Shown: one piece after another, positions 18,586-28,472 of the stretch
Position numbering within the stretch: position 1 is the first letter of the stretch
How the letters are laid out: every line of letters starts with the position of its first letter
Assembly (NCBI GenBank): GCA_038748775.1
Contig: JBCDIT010000004.1
Span: forward strand, 186,001 to 250,000
Direction of reading: 5' to 3'
DNA: 64,000 bases
From: DAIQNV01 sp038748775
GTDB taxonomy: Bacteria > Planctomycetota > Phycisphaerae > Phycisphaerales > UBA1924
The notes under the pieces: generated by a model
The model's input: only the letters and a program-made list of their open reading frames with translations
Database searches by the model: none
What the model was told of the DNA's origin: nothing
Program-made: the position numbers and the translations under genes

Positions 18586-20061
18586 ATGCGGGCTCAGCTT
18601 TGGATGGTGTTGTGTGTCCTCGCCGCGGCGAGCGGTTTCGTCCGGGCCCAGGGCGTCGCCGATTCGGTTGTGAAGCTTCACGTGACGTCGGAAACCCCCG
18701 ACCCCTTCCGTCCTTGGACGTTCAGGCAGCCTTCGCAGTCGTCGGGCAGCGGGCTCGTGATCGAGGGCAACCGGATCCTGACCAACGCTCACGTCGTTTC
18801 GCACGCCTCTGAGATTCTCGTCGAGTCGGGCAAGGTGCCCCGCCGTGTGCCGGCCCGGATCGAGGCGTTCGCGTACGGGATCGATCTCGCGATCGTGACC
18901 GTCGATGCGCCTGGTTTCTTCGACGCCCATCCGCCGATCGAACTCGATCCGGATATCCCGTCCGATGGCTCGCCGGTCACCGTGCGGGGGTACCCGATGG
19001 GCGGGAGCACGATCTCGACGACCGAGGGTGTCGTCTCGAGGCTCGAGTACGAGCGGTACTGGTTCCAAGAGCGTGGCTTGAGGCTCCAGATCGACGCGGC
19101 GGTGAACCCGGGCAACAGCGGGGGGCCGGTGTTCTCTGGTGACAAGTGCATCGGCATCGTCTTCAGTCAGGTTCCCGAGGGCGAGAACATCGGGTACGTC
19201 ATCCCGGTGCTCGAAATCGAGGCGTTTCTCGACGACGTGGCCGATGGCACCTACGACGGCAAGCCCGAGCTCTGGGTGGGCACGATGAATGCGGAAAACC
19301 CGGGGCTTCGGTCGTTCCTGGAGATTCCGTTCGCCGACGGCGGGACCGTTGTGACCGTCGCGCCGCTCGAGAACGGCCAGCTGCGCGAGCGGGACGTGAT
19401 CGTCGAGATCGAGGGCATGCCGATCGACGACCGCGGACGCGTCGAGGTGTTCGGGCGACGCATCGACTTCGAGTACCCGGTCGATCGCGTCGAGGGTGAC
19501 ACCGTCGAACTCGTCGTCCTCCGCGACGGGCAGAGGCTCACGGTCAACGAGCCGGTCAGGGGCTACGCCGATCCGATCATGCCGATTCTTGAGAACGATC
19601 GTCCGAGCTACTTCGTGCTCGGGCCCCTCGTGTTTACCGAGGCGACCCAAGAGTTTTCGAGCTTCGCGTTTCGGGGCGCCTGGGCTGGGCGCTTCGCGAT
19701 GCGCAAGAACCCGATCGTCTGGCGTGGGTTCGATCTGCAGTCGTTCCCCGGTGAGCGGATCGTGTGCCTCGCGAGCCCTCCGCTCTCGCACCCGGTCGCG
19801 AGGGGGTACGAGGACGCGGAGATCGGCTTCGTCCTTGAGACGGTCAACGGGCACGACATCGACAACCTCGCTGACTTGATCGAGACGGTGCGCGATCTCG
19901 AGGACGAGCATGTCATCCTGGAGTTTGCCGATGAAGCCAACGATCGCGTGCTGGTCTTTAACCGCGAGCAGCTCCTCGAGGCGACCGACGACGTGATGAG
20001 GCGGAACTCGATTCGGTCGGCGGTGTCCGAGGACCTCGCGGACCTCTGGCCCGTTCCGTGA
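18586..20061 (+). CDS. Exported trypsin-like serine protease with PDZ-like domains (S1C/DegP-like)
   Basis: The start at 18586 has GGAGG nearby and gives a signal peptide ending GFVRAQG. The protease domain (residues ~25-220) has the full triad: His in LTNAHVV, Asp in GIDLAIV and Ser in NPGNSGGPV. Two later regions (around VVTVAPLENGQLRERDVIVEIE and GFVLETVNGHDIDNLADLI) look like PDZ modules. The 491-residue protein is therefore a DegP/DegQ-like envelope quality-control or processing protease. It follows the signal peptidase gene on the same strand. It ends one base before the convergent oxidoreductase gene. Confidence 0.9.
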   Translation: MRAQLWMVLCVLAAASGFVRAQGVADSVVKLHVTSETPDPFRPWTFRQPSQSSGSGLVIEGNRILTNAHVVSHASEILVESGKVPRRVPARIEAFAYGIDLAIVTVDAPGFFDAHPPIELDPDIPSDGSPVTVRGYPMGGSTISTTEGVVSRLEYERYWFQERGLRLQIDAAVNPGNSGGPVFSGDKCIGIVFSQVPEGENIGYVIPVLEIEAFLDDVADGTYDGKPELWVGTMNAENPGLRSFLEIPFADGGTVVTVAPLENGQLRERDVIVEIEGMPIDDRGRVEVFGRRIDFEYPVDRVEGDTVELVVLRDGQRLTVNEPVRGYADPIMPILENDRPSYFVLGPLVFTEATQEFSSFAFRGAWAGRFAMRKNPIVWRGFDLQSFPGERIVCLASPPLSHPVARGYEDAEIGFVLETVNGHDIDNLADLIETVRDLEDEHVILEFADEANDRVLVFNREQLLEATDDVMRRNSIRSAVSEDLADLWPVP

Positions 20062-20062
20062 T

Positions 20063-21163
20063 TCAGCGGGCGCCGAACTCAGAGAGTCGGATCGTTTGGC
20101 CGGTCAGGGCGGCTCGGCGCGCCGCGTCGAGGATGCGGACTACGGCCCGGTTGAGCTCCATCGAGCTCAATGGATCGACCTCGCACTCGCCTCGGACAAA
20201 GGCGCGCAGGTAGCTCCACTCGTTGTCGAACGGCTGGGGTCTCGGAAGCGGGGTGCCTTCGTAAGGCTCGGTGTCGGGATCTCGGATCGTCAGGTCGTTC
20301 CATCGCCCGGCGTGCAGCGAGCCGGCCTCGGTGAAGACGTCGGTTTCCTTGACGTCGTGCGTCCACGCCCAGCTCGCCTGAACAACGCCGACGCGATCTG
20401 GATAGCCCAGCGTGATTGTGGCGTCGTCGTCGACTCGTGGGTACATCTCGGGTTTGAGCGTGCGGGTCGTTGCGCTGACGGTGTCGGGGACGCGTCCGTC
20501 GGCGAGCCAGGTCATGATCGCGGCGCCGTAGCAGCCGAAGTCGAAGAGCGCGCCGGCGCCGTTCTCGACCGGATCGGTGAGCCAGTGCAAGAACTCGGAG
20601 GAGCACCCGATCTCGATCGGACCCGGATGGCCGTGCCGGAAAACGACACGGCGGATCGGCGCGAAGTGCGCGTCGTCCCTCGTGAGCCGGTGGGCTTCGT
20701 GCACGCTCGCGTACCAGCTCGTCTCGTAGTTGGTCAGGACGTGGACGCCGTGAAGCTCCGCGAGGGCGATCATCGCGTCGGCGTCGGCGAGGGTTGTCGC
20801 CAAGGGCTTCTCGACGAGCGTCGTGATCTTTCTCGGGGCGCAGGCTTCGACTGCGGCCAGATGCCCGAGGGTGCTCGTCATCACAGAGGCGGCCTCGGGG
20901 CGTACGCGGTCGAGCATCCGTTCGAGGTCGTTGTGGTGCAGGCTCGGGTCGAGGTCGTACTTCTCGGCGAGCCGGTCGAAGAGATCACGGTTCGGCTCCC
21001 ATACGCCGACGATCTCAAGGTCGTCGCGTTCTCGTGCGTTCCAGAGCAGCCCCTCGACGTGTCCGTGGACGAGCCCGATGACCGCGATGCGGAGCGGGCG
21101 ATCTTGCTGGGCGAGGGCGTTTGAGACGAGCAGCGCGACGATGACGGCGATGAACCGAACCAT
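20063..21163 (-). CDS. Exported Gfo/Idh/MocA-family oxidoreductase
   Basis: A 366-residue NAD(P)-dependent oxidoreductase. The ATG at 21163 has GGGAGG upstream and gives a signal peptide (VIVALLVSNALAQ); the longer reading frame is spurious because it runs through the opposite-strand deacetylase. The Rossmann start is LRIAVIGLVHGHVEGLL, and the family motif around the catalytic Lys is TLVEKPLATTLADADAM. The C-terminal sheet domain includes GAGALFDFGCYGAAIM. Secreted members occur in Planctomycetes and act on sugars or sugar derivatives. Its substrate cannot be inferred. It is transcribed divergently from the PIG-L deacetylase with 54 bases between starts, so the two may act together. Confidence 0.9.
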   Translation of the reverse strand: MVRFIAVIVALLVSNALAQQDRPLRIAVIGLVHGHVEGLLWNARERDDLEIVGVWEPNRDLFDRLAEKYDLDPSLHHNDLERMLDRVRPEAASVMTSTLGHLAAVEACAPRKITTLVEKPLATTLADADAMIALAELHGVHVLTNYETSWYASVHEAHRLTRDDAHFAPIRRVVFRHGHPGPIEIGCSSEFLHWLTDPVENGAGALFDFGCYGAAIMTWLADGRVPDTVSATTRTLKPEMYPRVDDDATITLGYPDRVGVVQASWAWTHDVKETDVFTEAGSLHAGRWNDLTIRDPDTEPYEGTPLPRPQPFDNEWSYLRAFVRGECEVDPLSSMELNRAVVRILDAARRAALTGQTIRLSEFGAR

Positions 21164-21217
21164 GAGTGGCCTCCCGGTGTGCAACATACGCTGTTGAGCA
21201 CCGCAAGGAGATCGCCC

Positions 21218-21964
21218 ATGGCTCGCATCATCGTCTTTGGCCCGCACCCCGACGACCAGGAACTCGGCATGGGCGGCACGATCGTGAAGCTCCGCGAGGA
21301 GGGGCACGACGTGCTCTTGGTCGACATGACCAACGGGGAGCCGACGCCTCTGGGCGATCCGGAGACGCGGAAGGCGGAGGCCGCGAAGGCGTCGGATATC
21401 CTGGGCGTTCCCCGGGTGTGCCTGGGGCTCCCGAACCGGACCGTCGAGCACACCGTTGAGGCGAGGCATCTGGTGGCCGGCGCGATTCGGGCGTGGAAGG
21501 CCGACATTCTTTTTACGACGTATCCGGTCGATGCCCACCCGGACCACCGTGCGACGTCGCGCGTCGTCGAAGACGCTCGGTTCGACAGCAAGCTGAGCAA
21601 GGTCGAGATGCCGGCCCCCGTCGATGCGTGGACGGGCGAACGCATGGGCGGCCCGGGTATGGTCGATGGCGGCGCTCAGACCGAACCGGTGTATCCGAAG
21701 TGGTTGTTTTACTACTACGCGACGCACCTGAGGTGGGTGGCCGACCCGAGCTTCGTCTTCGACGTGAGCGGGACGGTCGAGACAAAGATCGAGTCGATCA
21801 GGGCGTACCACACGCAGTTTGTCCTGCCCGAGAAGAACCGGCGCGTGGTTGAGTGGGTCGAGGCGGCGATGCTCTACTTCGGGAGCCGAATCGGGGTCGA
21901 GGCGGGCGAACCGTTCCACACGCAGGAGCCGGTGGGGCTGACGGGGCTGGGCGGGCTCGCGTGA
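21218..21964 (+). CDS. PIG-L/LmbE-family N-deacetylase (BshB-like)
   Basis: It is a zinc-dependent deacetylase of N-acetyl sugars; BshB enzymes of this family act in bacillithiol synthesis. The metal site is PHPDDQELGMGG at the N-terminus plus HPDH in the middle (DAHPDHRATSRVV). The start at 21218 follows AAGGAGATCGCCC. At 248 residues it has the normal length. It is transcribed divergently from the Gfo/Idh/MocA gene; a shared role in sugar-derivative turnover is possible but inferred. Bacillithiol synthesis is an alternative, though no certain BshA or BshC gene is adjacent. Confidence 0.9.
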   Translation: MARIIVFGPHPDDQELGMGGTIVKLREEGHDVLLVDMTNGEPTPLGDPETRKAEAAKASDILGVPRVCLGLPNRTVEHTVEARHLVAGAIRAWKADILFTTYPVDAHPDHRATSRVVEDARFDSKLSKVEMPAPVDAWTGERMGGPGMVDGGAQTEPVYPKWLFYYYATHLRWVADPSFVFDVSGTVETKIESIRAYHTQFVLPEKNRRVVEWVEAAMLYFGSRIGVEAGEPFHTQEPVGLTGLGGLA

Positions 21965-22060
21965 GTTGGGGTGTGATTCGCTCGGGCGTTCGCTTCGCTC
22001 GGTCTTGGTCTCAGTGTCGGGCTTTCGGGCGGCTTTTCGGACGGGTTGTCACGCGCGTCC

Positions 22061-25000
22061 TCAGGCGGGCTGACTCGGGTCGGAGGCCTGCGCTTCGGCA
22101 AGCCGATCGAACTCGGCCGCCGGATCGGACCAGATGTCATTCTCGAGGCTTTGCTTCTCACCCGTCCACAGAGTGGTCAGGGCGAACTTGATATCGCGCA
22201 GGATCACCAGCAGGCAGGGCAAGATGAGCAAGATGATCCCCGTTGCGCTGACGAGCCCGGCGGCGATGGTGATGCCCATCGGAATCAAGAATCTTGCCTG
22301 GAAGCTCTGCTCGAGCAGCAGGGGGGTCAGGCCCAGCACGGTGGTGACGGTGGTCAGCAAGATCGCCCGGACACGCGCCCGCCCGGCGCTATACGCCGCC
22401 TCGGACGTCGTCTTGCCGGCGCGTCGCTCGTGGTTGAAGAACTCCATGAAGATCAGAGAGTCGTTCACCACGACGCCGGCGAGCGCGACGAACCCGATGA
22501 GGCTCAGGAAGGTGAGGCTGTACCCGAGCACGATGTGGCCCCAGATCATCCCGATCACGGCGAACGGGATCGCGGACATCACGATCAAAGGCTGGGTGTA
22601 GCTGCCGAAGAGCCAGGCGAGGATGACATAGATGAGCCCGGCCGCGGCGGCCATCCCGATCGGCAGGCTGGCGAACGACTCGGCTTGTTCTTCTTGTCTG
22701 CCTTTTTGGAGGATGCGGATGCCGGCGAAGTCGCTCTCGATCTGCTCGATGGCGGGAAGGATCGCGGCGACGACCTCGTTGGGGTTGGCCAGGGCCCGGT
22801 TCACGTCGGCCTGGACGGCGACCGAGCGTTCGCGGTCGAGCCGGCGGATCGTGGTGTACCCCTCCGCCTCGGTGATTTTCGCAACCTCGCTGATCGGGAC
22901 GGGCGTGCCGTCGGGTGCGAAGACGTACTGGCGTTCGAGGGCGGCGATGTTGCGCCGGAGTTCCTCGGGCAGTTGGACACGGACGTCGACGTCCTCGCGC
23001 TCACCTGCGAAGGTAAAGGCTTCGATGCCGAAGGCGAAGCCCTGGATCTGACGGCCGAGGCTCTCGCGGGTGAACCCGAGGCGTTCGGCGCCGGGGAGCA
23101 ATTCGAAGCGGACCTCGCGTTGTCCCCCCTCGGCGTTGGACGAGATGTCGACAACGCCCTCGTACGAGTCGAGCTCGGCCATGATGCGGTCGGCCGCGGC
23201 TTCGATCTGCCTCTGGTTGTCTCCGACAACGGTGAAGCTGATCGCGGCGCCTCCGGGGCCGCCTGAGACGCCCTCCATGCGGAGGCTCTTGACCCCGCTG
23301 AGCTCGCCGGCGGCGTCGCGGATGCCTTGGATGACCTGCTGGCTTGTCCGATCGCGGAACTCGACCGGATAGAGCTCGAGCACGAGCTGAGCGATGTGCG
23401 TCGCCGTGCCGCCCCCGCCCGAACCGTCGAGCGCCCCTGAGGAGCCGACGTTGGTGTAAAAGCTCGCGACCTCGGCCTGCGCTCTCACGGCGTCTTCAAG
23501 CCGGCGAGCCATCGCGTCGGTTTCGTTGAGGGGCGTGCCGATGGGCATCGTCAACTGGACGTCGACGGTTTCCGCGTCGTCGTCTTCGAAGAAGACGAAT
23601 TCAACGTGTCCGCCGGCGAACATCGCCCCGGAAACGATGACGGTGGCGATGCCGATCGCGAGCGAGGTGTACCTGGCTTTGAGCGCACGCTTGAGCAGCC
23701 ACGCGTACGCAGGGCCGACGACGTCGTCGAAGATGAACACGCGGAAACGGTCGCTGGCGTGTTCGAGCTTGGCGAGGACGCTGGTCTTCTTGGCCCTGTC
23801 GCGCTCGTCGGCGTGCTTGAGGCTGTGGCCCATGTGGCTGGGCAGGATGAAGAGCGATTCGACAAGGCTGATGATGAGTGAGCACGCGACCACGACCGGC
23901 AGCACGCTCATGAAGTCGCCGATCTGCCCGTCGAGCAGGCCCAGGGGCATGAAGGCGGCGATCGTCGTCATGACCGTCGCGACAACGGGCCAGTTGACCT
24001 GCCCGGTGCCCGAGACGGCGGCGAGCAGCGCGGGTTCCCCGGCTTCATGTCGCGCCGTGATGTTCTCTGCGACGACGATGGCGTCGTCGACGAGGATGCC
24101 GATGACGATGATGAGCCCAAACATGCTGAGCAGGTTGAGGCTGACGCCGGCGAAGCGCATCATCACGAGCGTGCCGGCGAGGCTGACGATGAGCCCGGCG
24201 GCCACCCAGAACGCAACACGCCAGTTGAGCAAGACGACGAGCGTGAGGAAGACAAGGACCCCGCCCCAGAACGCGTTGCGGGTGAGCAGGTCGAGACGAC
24301 CAACGACGAACCGGGCGAGGTCGGTGGTTGTGGTCAGCGTTCCGGGCAGCACCTCATCGGCACGCGACTGACCGAGCAGGTACGCCTCGTGGATCGGGCC
24401 GACGGGCGTCTCGGACCCGGGCGGGCGGAGCAGCATGAGCAGCCGGGTTACCGCGCCGAAGGGGTACGACTCGCCGTTGCGTCCTGCGACATAGGCCTTG
24501 ACCATCTCCGCGATGGTGACGATGTCGTCGTCGCCTTCCTTAAACACGGTCGCGTTGACCGCAGGAAGGCCGTTCAGGCGGGTGATCAGTGGCGTGTCCG
24601 CGAATCCGTTTGTGATCTCCGCGATGTCGGAGAGCTTGACGACGCGCCCGTCGTCGAATGTTGCAACGACGATGTCTCGAACGGTCTGGGCGTCTTCATC
24701 GATGCCGACGCTTCGGAGGCTGAAGTTGCCGGTATCGGTGCGGACGGTTCCTCCCGGGAGCTCTCGCATCGCGGCGCTGATGCGTTGTCCGACGTCGCTG
24801 AGGCCCAGCCCCCATTCGAGCAGTGCGCCGGCGCGGACCTCGACACTGATTTCGTCGACGCGGATGCCCCCGATCTGCACCTTGCCCATACCCGAGAGCG
24901 TCCGGAGGTCGTCGCGCACGTCGCGGATTGCGTCCTTGAGGTCGCGTTCGTTCTCGTTACCGAAAATCGAGACGACGATCGCGGGCAGGTTCGGTTCGAG

Positions 25001-25387
25001 CGCCTGAACGACGATGCGGTCGGCGCCCTCGGGCAGGTCTTGCAGCGCGTCGACTTCGCGCTTGACCTCGGCGACAGCCGCGTCGATGTCCGAGCCCTCT
25101 TGGTACTCGACGGTGACGGACGCGGAGCCCTCGGTCACCGTCGAGTTGATCTCGACGATGTCGCTCAGCTCGGCGAGCTGGTCTTCGATCTTGATCGCTA
25201 GCGCATCTTCGACCTCGTCGGGCGCCGCGCCGGGGTAGGGGGCGGAGACGATCACGAGGTTGGGACGCACCTCCGGGAAGAACTCACGCGTGAGTCCCGA
25301 GCCGAAAATGAGCCCTGCGCCAAGCAAGGCAAACATCACAAGGTTCGCGACGACCGGCTTCCGGACGCCGAAGCTCGCCATACCCAT
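22061..25387 (-). CDS. RND-family efflux permease
   Basis: An inner-membrane proton-driven pump of the AcrB/HAE-1 type, with 1108 residues. An N-terminal helix (KPVVANLVMFALLGAGLIFG) is followed by a large periplasmic region with porter-type motifs (YPGAAPDEVEDALAIKIEDQL). A block of helices with the charged relay region comes next (NLLSMFGLIIVIGILVDDAIVVAEN), and a second half repeats this (LSLIGFVALAGVVVNDSLIFM). It lies three bases after the membrane-fusion gene, with which it forms an operon. No outer-membrane channel gene is adjacent. The substrate is unknown. Confidence 0.95.
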   Translation of the reverse strand: MGMASFGVRKPVVANLVMFALLGAGLIFGSGLTREFFPEVRPNLVIVSAPYPGAAPDEVEDALAIKIEDQLAELSDIVEINSTVTEGSASVTVEYQEGSDIDAAVAEVKREVDALQDLPEGADRIVVQALEPNLPAIVVSIFGNENERDLKDAIRDVRDDLRTLSGMGKVQIGGIRVDEISVEVRAGALLEWGLGLSDVGQRISAAMRELPGGTVRTDTGNFSLRSVGIDEDAQTVRDIVVATFDDGRVVKLSDIAEITNGFADTPLITRLNGLPAVNATVFKEGDDDIVTIAEMVKAYVAGRNGESYPFGAVTRLLMLLRPPGSETPVGPIHEAYLLGQSRADEVLPGTLTTTTDLARFVVGRLDLLTRNAFWGGVLVFLTLVVLLNWRVAFWVAAGLIVSLAGTLVMMRFAGVSLNLLSMFGLIIVIGILVDDAIVVAENITARHEAGEPALLAAVSGTGQVNWPVVATVMTTIAAFMPLGLLDGQIGDFMSVLPVVVACSLIISLVESLFILPSHMGHSLKHADERDRAKKTSVLAKLEHASDRFRVFIFDDVVGPAYAWLLKRALKARYTSLAIGIATVIVSGAMFAGGHVEFVFFEDDDAETVDVQLTMPIGTPLNETDAMARRLEDAVRAQAEVASFYTNVGSSGALDGSGGGGTATHIAQLVLELYPVEFRDRTSQQVIQGIRDAAGELSGVKSLRMEGVSGGPGGAAISFTVVGDNQRQIEAAADRIMAELDSYEGVVDISSNAEGGQREVRFELLPGAERLGFTRESLGRQIQGFAFGIEAFTFAGEREDVDVRVQLPEELRRNIAALERQYVFAPDGTPVPISEVAKITEAEGYTTIRRLDRERSVAVQADVNRALANPNEVVAAILPAIEQIESDFAGIRILQKGRQEEQAESFASLPIGMAAAAGLIYVILAWLFGSYTQPLIVMSAIPFAVIGMIWGHIVLGYSLTFLSLIGFVALAGVVVNDSLIFMEFFNHERRAGKTTSEAAYSAGRARVRAILLTTVTTVLGLTPLLLEQSFQARFLIPMGITIAAGLVSATGIILLILPCLLVILRDIKFALTTLWTGEKQSLENDIWSDPAAEFDRLAEAQASDPSQPA

Positions 25388-25390
25388 GAG

Positions 25391-26926
25391 TCAGCCTCCC
25401 GTCGCCGCGGCGTCGTTGCTCGAAGCGACCTCGCTCGGGGTCTGAGGCTCCGGGGCGTCCCCGGGAAGCCTGACGTCGATCTCCATGCCGACACGAAGCT
25501 GGTCGAGGTTGCTCATCAGCACGTACTGCCCCGGGCTCAGGCTCCGCTTGCCATCCGGTTTGGTCAAGACAGCCCACTGACGCTCACCTTCGATCAGGCC
25601 CGGGAAGGGACGGTCGATGTAGCGGTCGACTAGCACCTCTGCTTCACGTACGCGCGTCGGGCGTTTGGCCGCGGCGAGGCGCTTGAGGCGGGCGTCGTTT
25701 TCCAAGAGCCAAGCGCGACGGGCGGGGGCACCAGCGGCGGCCAGCTCCTGGGCGGTCTCGGGCGGGAGGTCGTTGAGGCGGTCATCGAACCGCGCGAGCT
25801 CGGCTTCGATCTCGGCTTCGAGATCGATCTCTTCAGCGATCAGGACCACCCCGTCGGTGACGGTTCGCCTGGGCGTGATGAGCCGTCGTTCGTTTGTTCC
25901 GCACCAGACCTTGGCGAGGACGAATCGCCCGGGAAGGAGGAGAGCCCCCGATGGATCTTGCTGGTCTTGCTCGACCTCAACGAATACCTCGATCGAACGC
26001 GACCGCTCATCGGCCTCGGGCGAGATGCGTGTGACGCGGCCGGTCCACACCGTCCCGGGGTCGGCTTCGGGCCTGAGTTCGACGACATCGTCGCGACCGA
26101 CCTTCCCGCCGGCGGAGATCGGGAGGCGGATGGGCACCTCGATGACCGAGAGATCGACGACCCTCGCGACGGTGTCGCCCACCCGAAGGTACTCGCCGAC
26201 TTCTGCCGCGACGCTCTGCAGGACACCCTCAAACGGACTGATGACGGTCGTCCTCTCAACGTTGCGTTCGGCTTCGTTGAGGTCGGCGCGGCGAGACTCG
26301 AGATTGGAGCGGAGCGTGGCGCGCCGCGAAGGGATCAACTCGAGCTGGTTCCGCAGCGATGCGAGGGCACGCTCGTTCTGGCGAACGGTGAGGAGCCGTT
26401 GGTCGGTTTCACTCTCGTTGAGCGCGCCCTGGCTTTCGGCTCGTTTCGCTCGCTCGAGCTCACGGCGGGCGACGTCCAGCTCGGCTTCCGACGCCCGAAC
26501 CTGGTCTTTGAGGTTGGCCTCTTCGACTTCGAGCCCATCGATCTCGGACTGCGTCGCTTCGATCGAGAGCCGGAGCGCGCGGGCGCGAGCCTCGAAATCG
26601 CCCGGGTCGAGGTCGACGAGCACGTTGCCGGCGCCGACCGGCTCACCAGCCTCGACGGACTCGGGCCTCGCGATGACCCTCGCGGCGACCTCAGCTGCGA
26701 CGTCCGCCGCGTCGAGCGCACGGGCGGTCCCGTAGCCCTCGAAGACGCGTTCGACGTCTTGCTCAGCCGCGGCCATCGCGACGACGACCAGCGGGCGTTC
26801 GGCCCCGGCGCTCCGGGCGGCGGTGGGTCGGCTCCCGCTCAGGGCGCCGAAAATCGCCAGCGCGATCAAGATCACGCCGATGCCGACCACACCACGGAAC
26901 ACTCGTGAAATCCACTTGAGCAGCAC
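25391..26926 (-). CDS. RND efflux membrane-fusion (periplasmic adaptor) protein
   Basis: The partner of the RND permease directly downstream. The GTG at 26926 is preferred: GGAGGC precedes it and the protein then opens with a membrane anchor (VVGIGVILIALAIFGAL). A lipoyl-like segment (ARVIARPESVEAGEPVGAGN), a long alpha-hairpin coiled coil (residues ~105-195, rich in Glu/Arg/Leu) and a beta-barrel domain (STVISPFEGVLQSVAAEVGE-type region) follow in the usual order. At 511 residues it is longer than AcrA (~400), with a helical insert near residues 355-425. Confidence 0.92.
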   Translation of the reverse strand: MLLKWISRVFRGVVGIGVILIALAIFGALSGSRPTAARSAGAERPLVVVAMAAAEQDVERVFEGYGTARALDAADVAAEVAARVIARPESVEAGEPVGAGNVLVDLDPGDFEARARALRLSIEATQSEIDGLEVEEANLKDQVRASEAELDVARRELERAKRAESQGALNESETDQRLLTVRQNERALASLRNQLELIPSRRATLRSNLESRRADLNEAERNVERTTVISPFEGVLQSVAAEVGEYLRVGDTVARVVDLSVIEVPIRLPISAGGKVGRDDVVELRPEADPGTVWTGRVTRISPEADERSRSIEVFVEVEQDQQDPSGALLLPGRFVLAKVWCGTNERRLITPRRTVTDGVVLIAEEIDLEAEIEAELARFDDRLNDLPPETAQELAAAGAPARRAWLLENDARLKRLAAAKRPTRVREAEVLVDRYIDRPFPGLIEGERQWAVLTKPDGKRSLSPGQYVLMSNLDQLRVGMEIDVRLPGDAPEPQTPSEVASSNDAAATGG

Positions 26927-27002
26927 GGTCGCCTCCGCAACGCACCTTTGTTTGTGCCCCGATTGGGTGGGGCGTTTGCCCGGGATGGTAGCCCGAGCAG
27001 AG

Positions 27003-27044
27003 TCAGACCCGACATCGGGGTCTGATTCTCTGGCAGTGCCAGAG
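27003..27044. repeat. Two adjacent palindromes upstream of kbl and the efflux operon
   Basis: TCAGACCC (27003-27010) pairs with GGGTCTGA (27018-27025) around a 7-base loop. Three bases later CTCTGGCA and TGCCAGAG (27028-27044) form an almost perfect palindrome with one central G. They lie between the divergent efflux operon and kbl and could be operators or an RNA hairpin pair. Confidence 0.55.
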
Positions 27045-27214
27045 TCTTGGGCCCCGGCGCTATCCAAGTGCATAGCGACCGAGAAAACCTGGCATTGCCT
27101 TGGGCGAGCCGGGTTTTCTGTGGTTCTCGCCGGGTGCGGGTTCGCAGACGACGCCCCTGGGTTTCGGGCCTTGCGGCGGATCTATCCTGAGGTACCACAC
27201 CACGGAGCCGCCTG

Positions 27215-28462
27215 ATGACGACCGCGACCAACCGCCTCTTTGACGCCCGCACCGACGAGACCATCGAGACGCTCGATCGGGCGGGTCAGCTCAAGCATCT
27301 GCTCACCATCGACGGCCCGATGGGCCCGACGGTCACCATCAAGGACGCCCACGGCGATGCGAGGGAGGTCTTGAACTTCTGCTCGAACAACTACCTGGGC
27401 CTGGCGAACGACCCACGCGTGGTCGAGGCGGGTATCGAGGGGCTCAGAACGTACGGAGCTGGGACTGCGTCGGTCCGGTTCATCTGCGGAACCTTCACAC
27501 CTCACGAGCACCTTGAGCGGGTGATCTCCGAGTACATGGGCACCGAGTCCAGCTACACCTTCGTGAGCTGCTGGACCGCCAACGAGGCGATCTACCCGAC
27601 GTTCGCTGAGCGCGGGGACATGATCCTCTCGGACGAGTTGAACCACGCGTGCATCATCGATGGCATCAAGCTCGCGACAACGATCAAGAAGGGCGCGAGG
27701 AAGGGCGTCTACAAGCACTCCGACTACGCCGACCTACGCGACAAGCTCGAAGCGGCCCGTGCGAACGAGGACGTGACCGGGCAGATATGGGTTGTGACGG
27801 ACGGCGTCTTCAGCATGGAGGGCGACATCGCCGACCTCCCGGCGCTGCGGGGCCTGTGCGACGAGTACGACGCGATGCTCATCGTCGACGACTCTCACGG
27901 GCACGGCGTGATGGGCCGGTGCGGCCGGGGCACGCACGAGCACTTCGGGATGCTGGGGGCCAAGGGCACCGGTGGCAACGATATCGGCGAGGTCGATTTC
28001 TTTACCGGGACACTGGGCAAGGCGCTCGGTGGAGGAGCGGGAGGGTTCGTTGCGGGGACCAGCCGAGGCATCGAGTTGCTCATCCAGCGGGGGAGGCCAA
28101 CGCTTTTCAGCAACGCCCTGCCTTGCACCATCGCGTGCAGCGCCGCCAAGGCGATCGAGATCTTGATGGACGAGCCCGAGCGGGTGACGAAGCTCAAGAA
28201 CAACGTCGAGACCGCACGCGAAAAGATCCGCGCCGCCGGCTTCGACGTGCTCGAAAGCCCGACCGCGATTCTCCCCATCATCATCGGAGACACCGCCGAG
28301 GCGATCCGGATGAGCAAGCGTCTGCTCGAGCTTGGCGTGTTCGTGATCGGCTTCGGGTACCCGGTGGTGCCCGAGGGCGCGGCGAGGCTGCGGATCCAGA
28401 TGTCCGCGGCGCACACGGACGAGCACATCGACGCGTTGGTCGAAGCGTTGAAGCTGCTCTGA
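27215..28462 (+). CDS. kbl: Glycine C-acetyltransferase (2-amino-3-ketobutyrate CoA ligase)
   Basis: This PLP enzyme converts 2-amino-3-oxobutanoate and CoA to glycine and acetyl-CoA, the second step of threonine breakdown. Family motifs include LNFCSNNYLGLANDPRV, GAGTASVRFICGT, the cofactor Asp region VDDSHGHGVMGRCGRG, and the Schiff-base lysine in TGTLGKALGGGAGG (K269). At 415 residues it has the expected size. No tdh gene lies beside it. A decayed copy of its 3' end lies ~400 bases downstream, beyond the small gene at 28473. Confidence 0.95.
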   Translation: MTTATNRLFDARTDETIETLDRAGQLKHLLTIDGPMGPTVTIKDAHGDAREVLNFCSNNYLGLANDPRVVEAGIEGLRTYGAGTASVRFICGTFTPHEHLERVISEYMGTESSYTFVSCWTANEAIYPTFAERGDMILSDELNHACIIDGIKLATTIKKGARKGVYKHSDYADLRDKLEAARANEDVTGQIWVVTDGVFSMEGDIADLPALRGLCDEYDAMLIVDDSHGHGVMGRCGRGTHEHFGMLGAKGTGGNDIGEVDFFTGTLGKALGGGAGGFVAGTSRGIELLIQRGRPTLFSNALPCTIACSAAKAIEILMDEPERVTKLKNNVETAREKIRAAGFDVLESPTAILPIIIGDTAEAIRMSKRLLELGVFVIGFGYPVVPEGAARLRIQMSAAHTDEHIDALVEALKLL

Positions 28463-28472
28463 GGTTGTCAGA

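Noticed and set aside
21164..21919. Extension of the Gfo/Idh/MocA frame to 618 residues
   Set aside because: The extra 250 residues lie opposite the PIG-L deacetylase gene; a signal peptide and GGGAGG site mark the true start at 21163.
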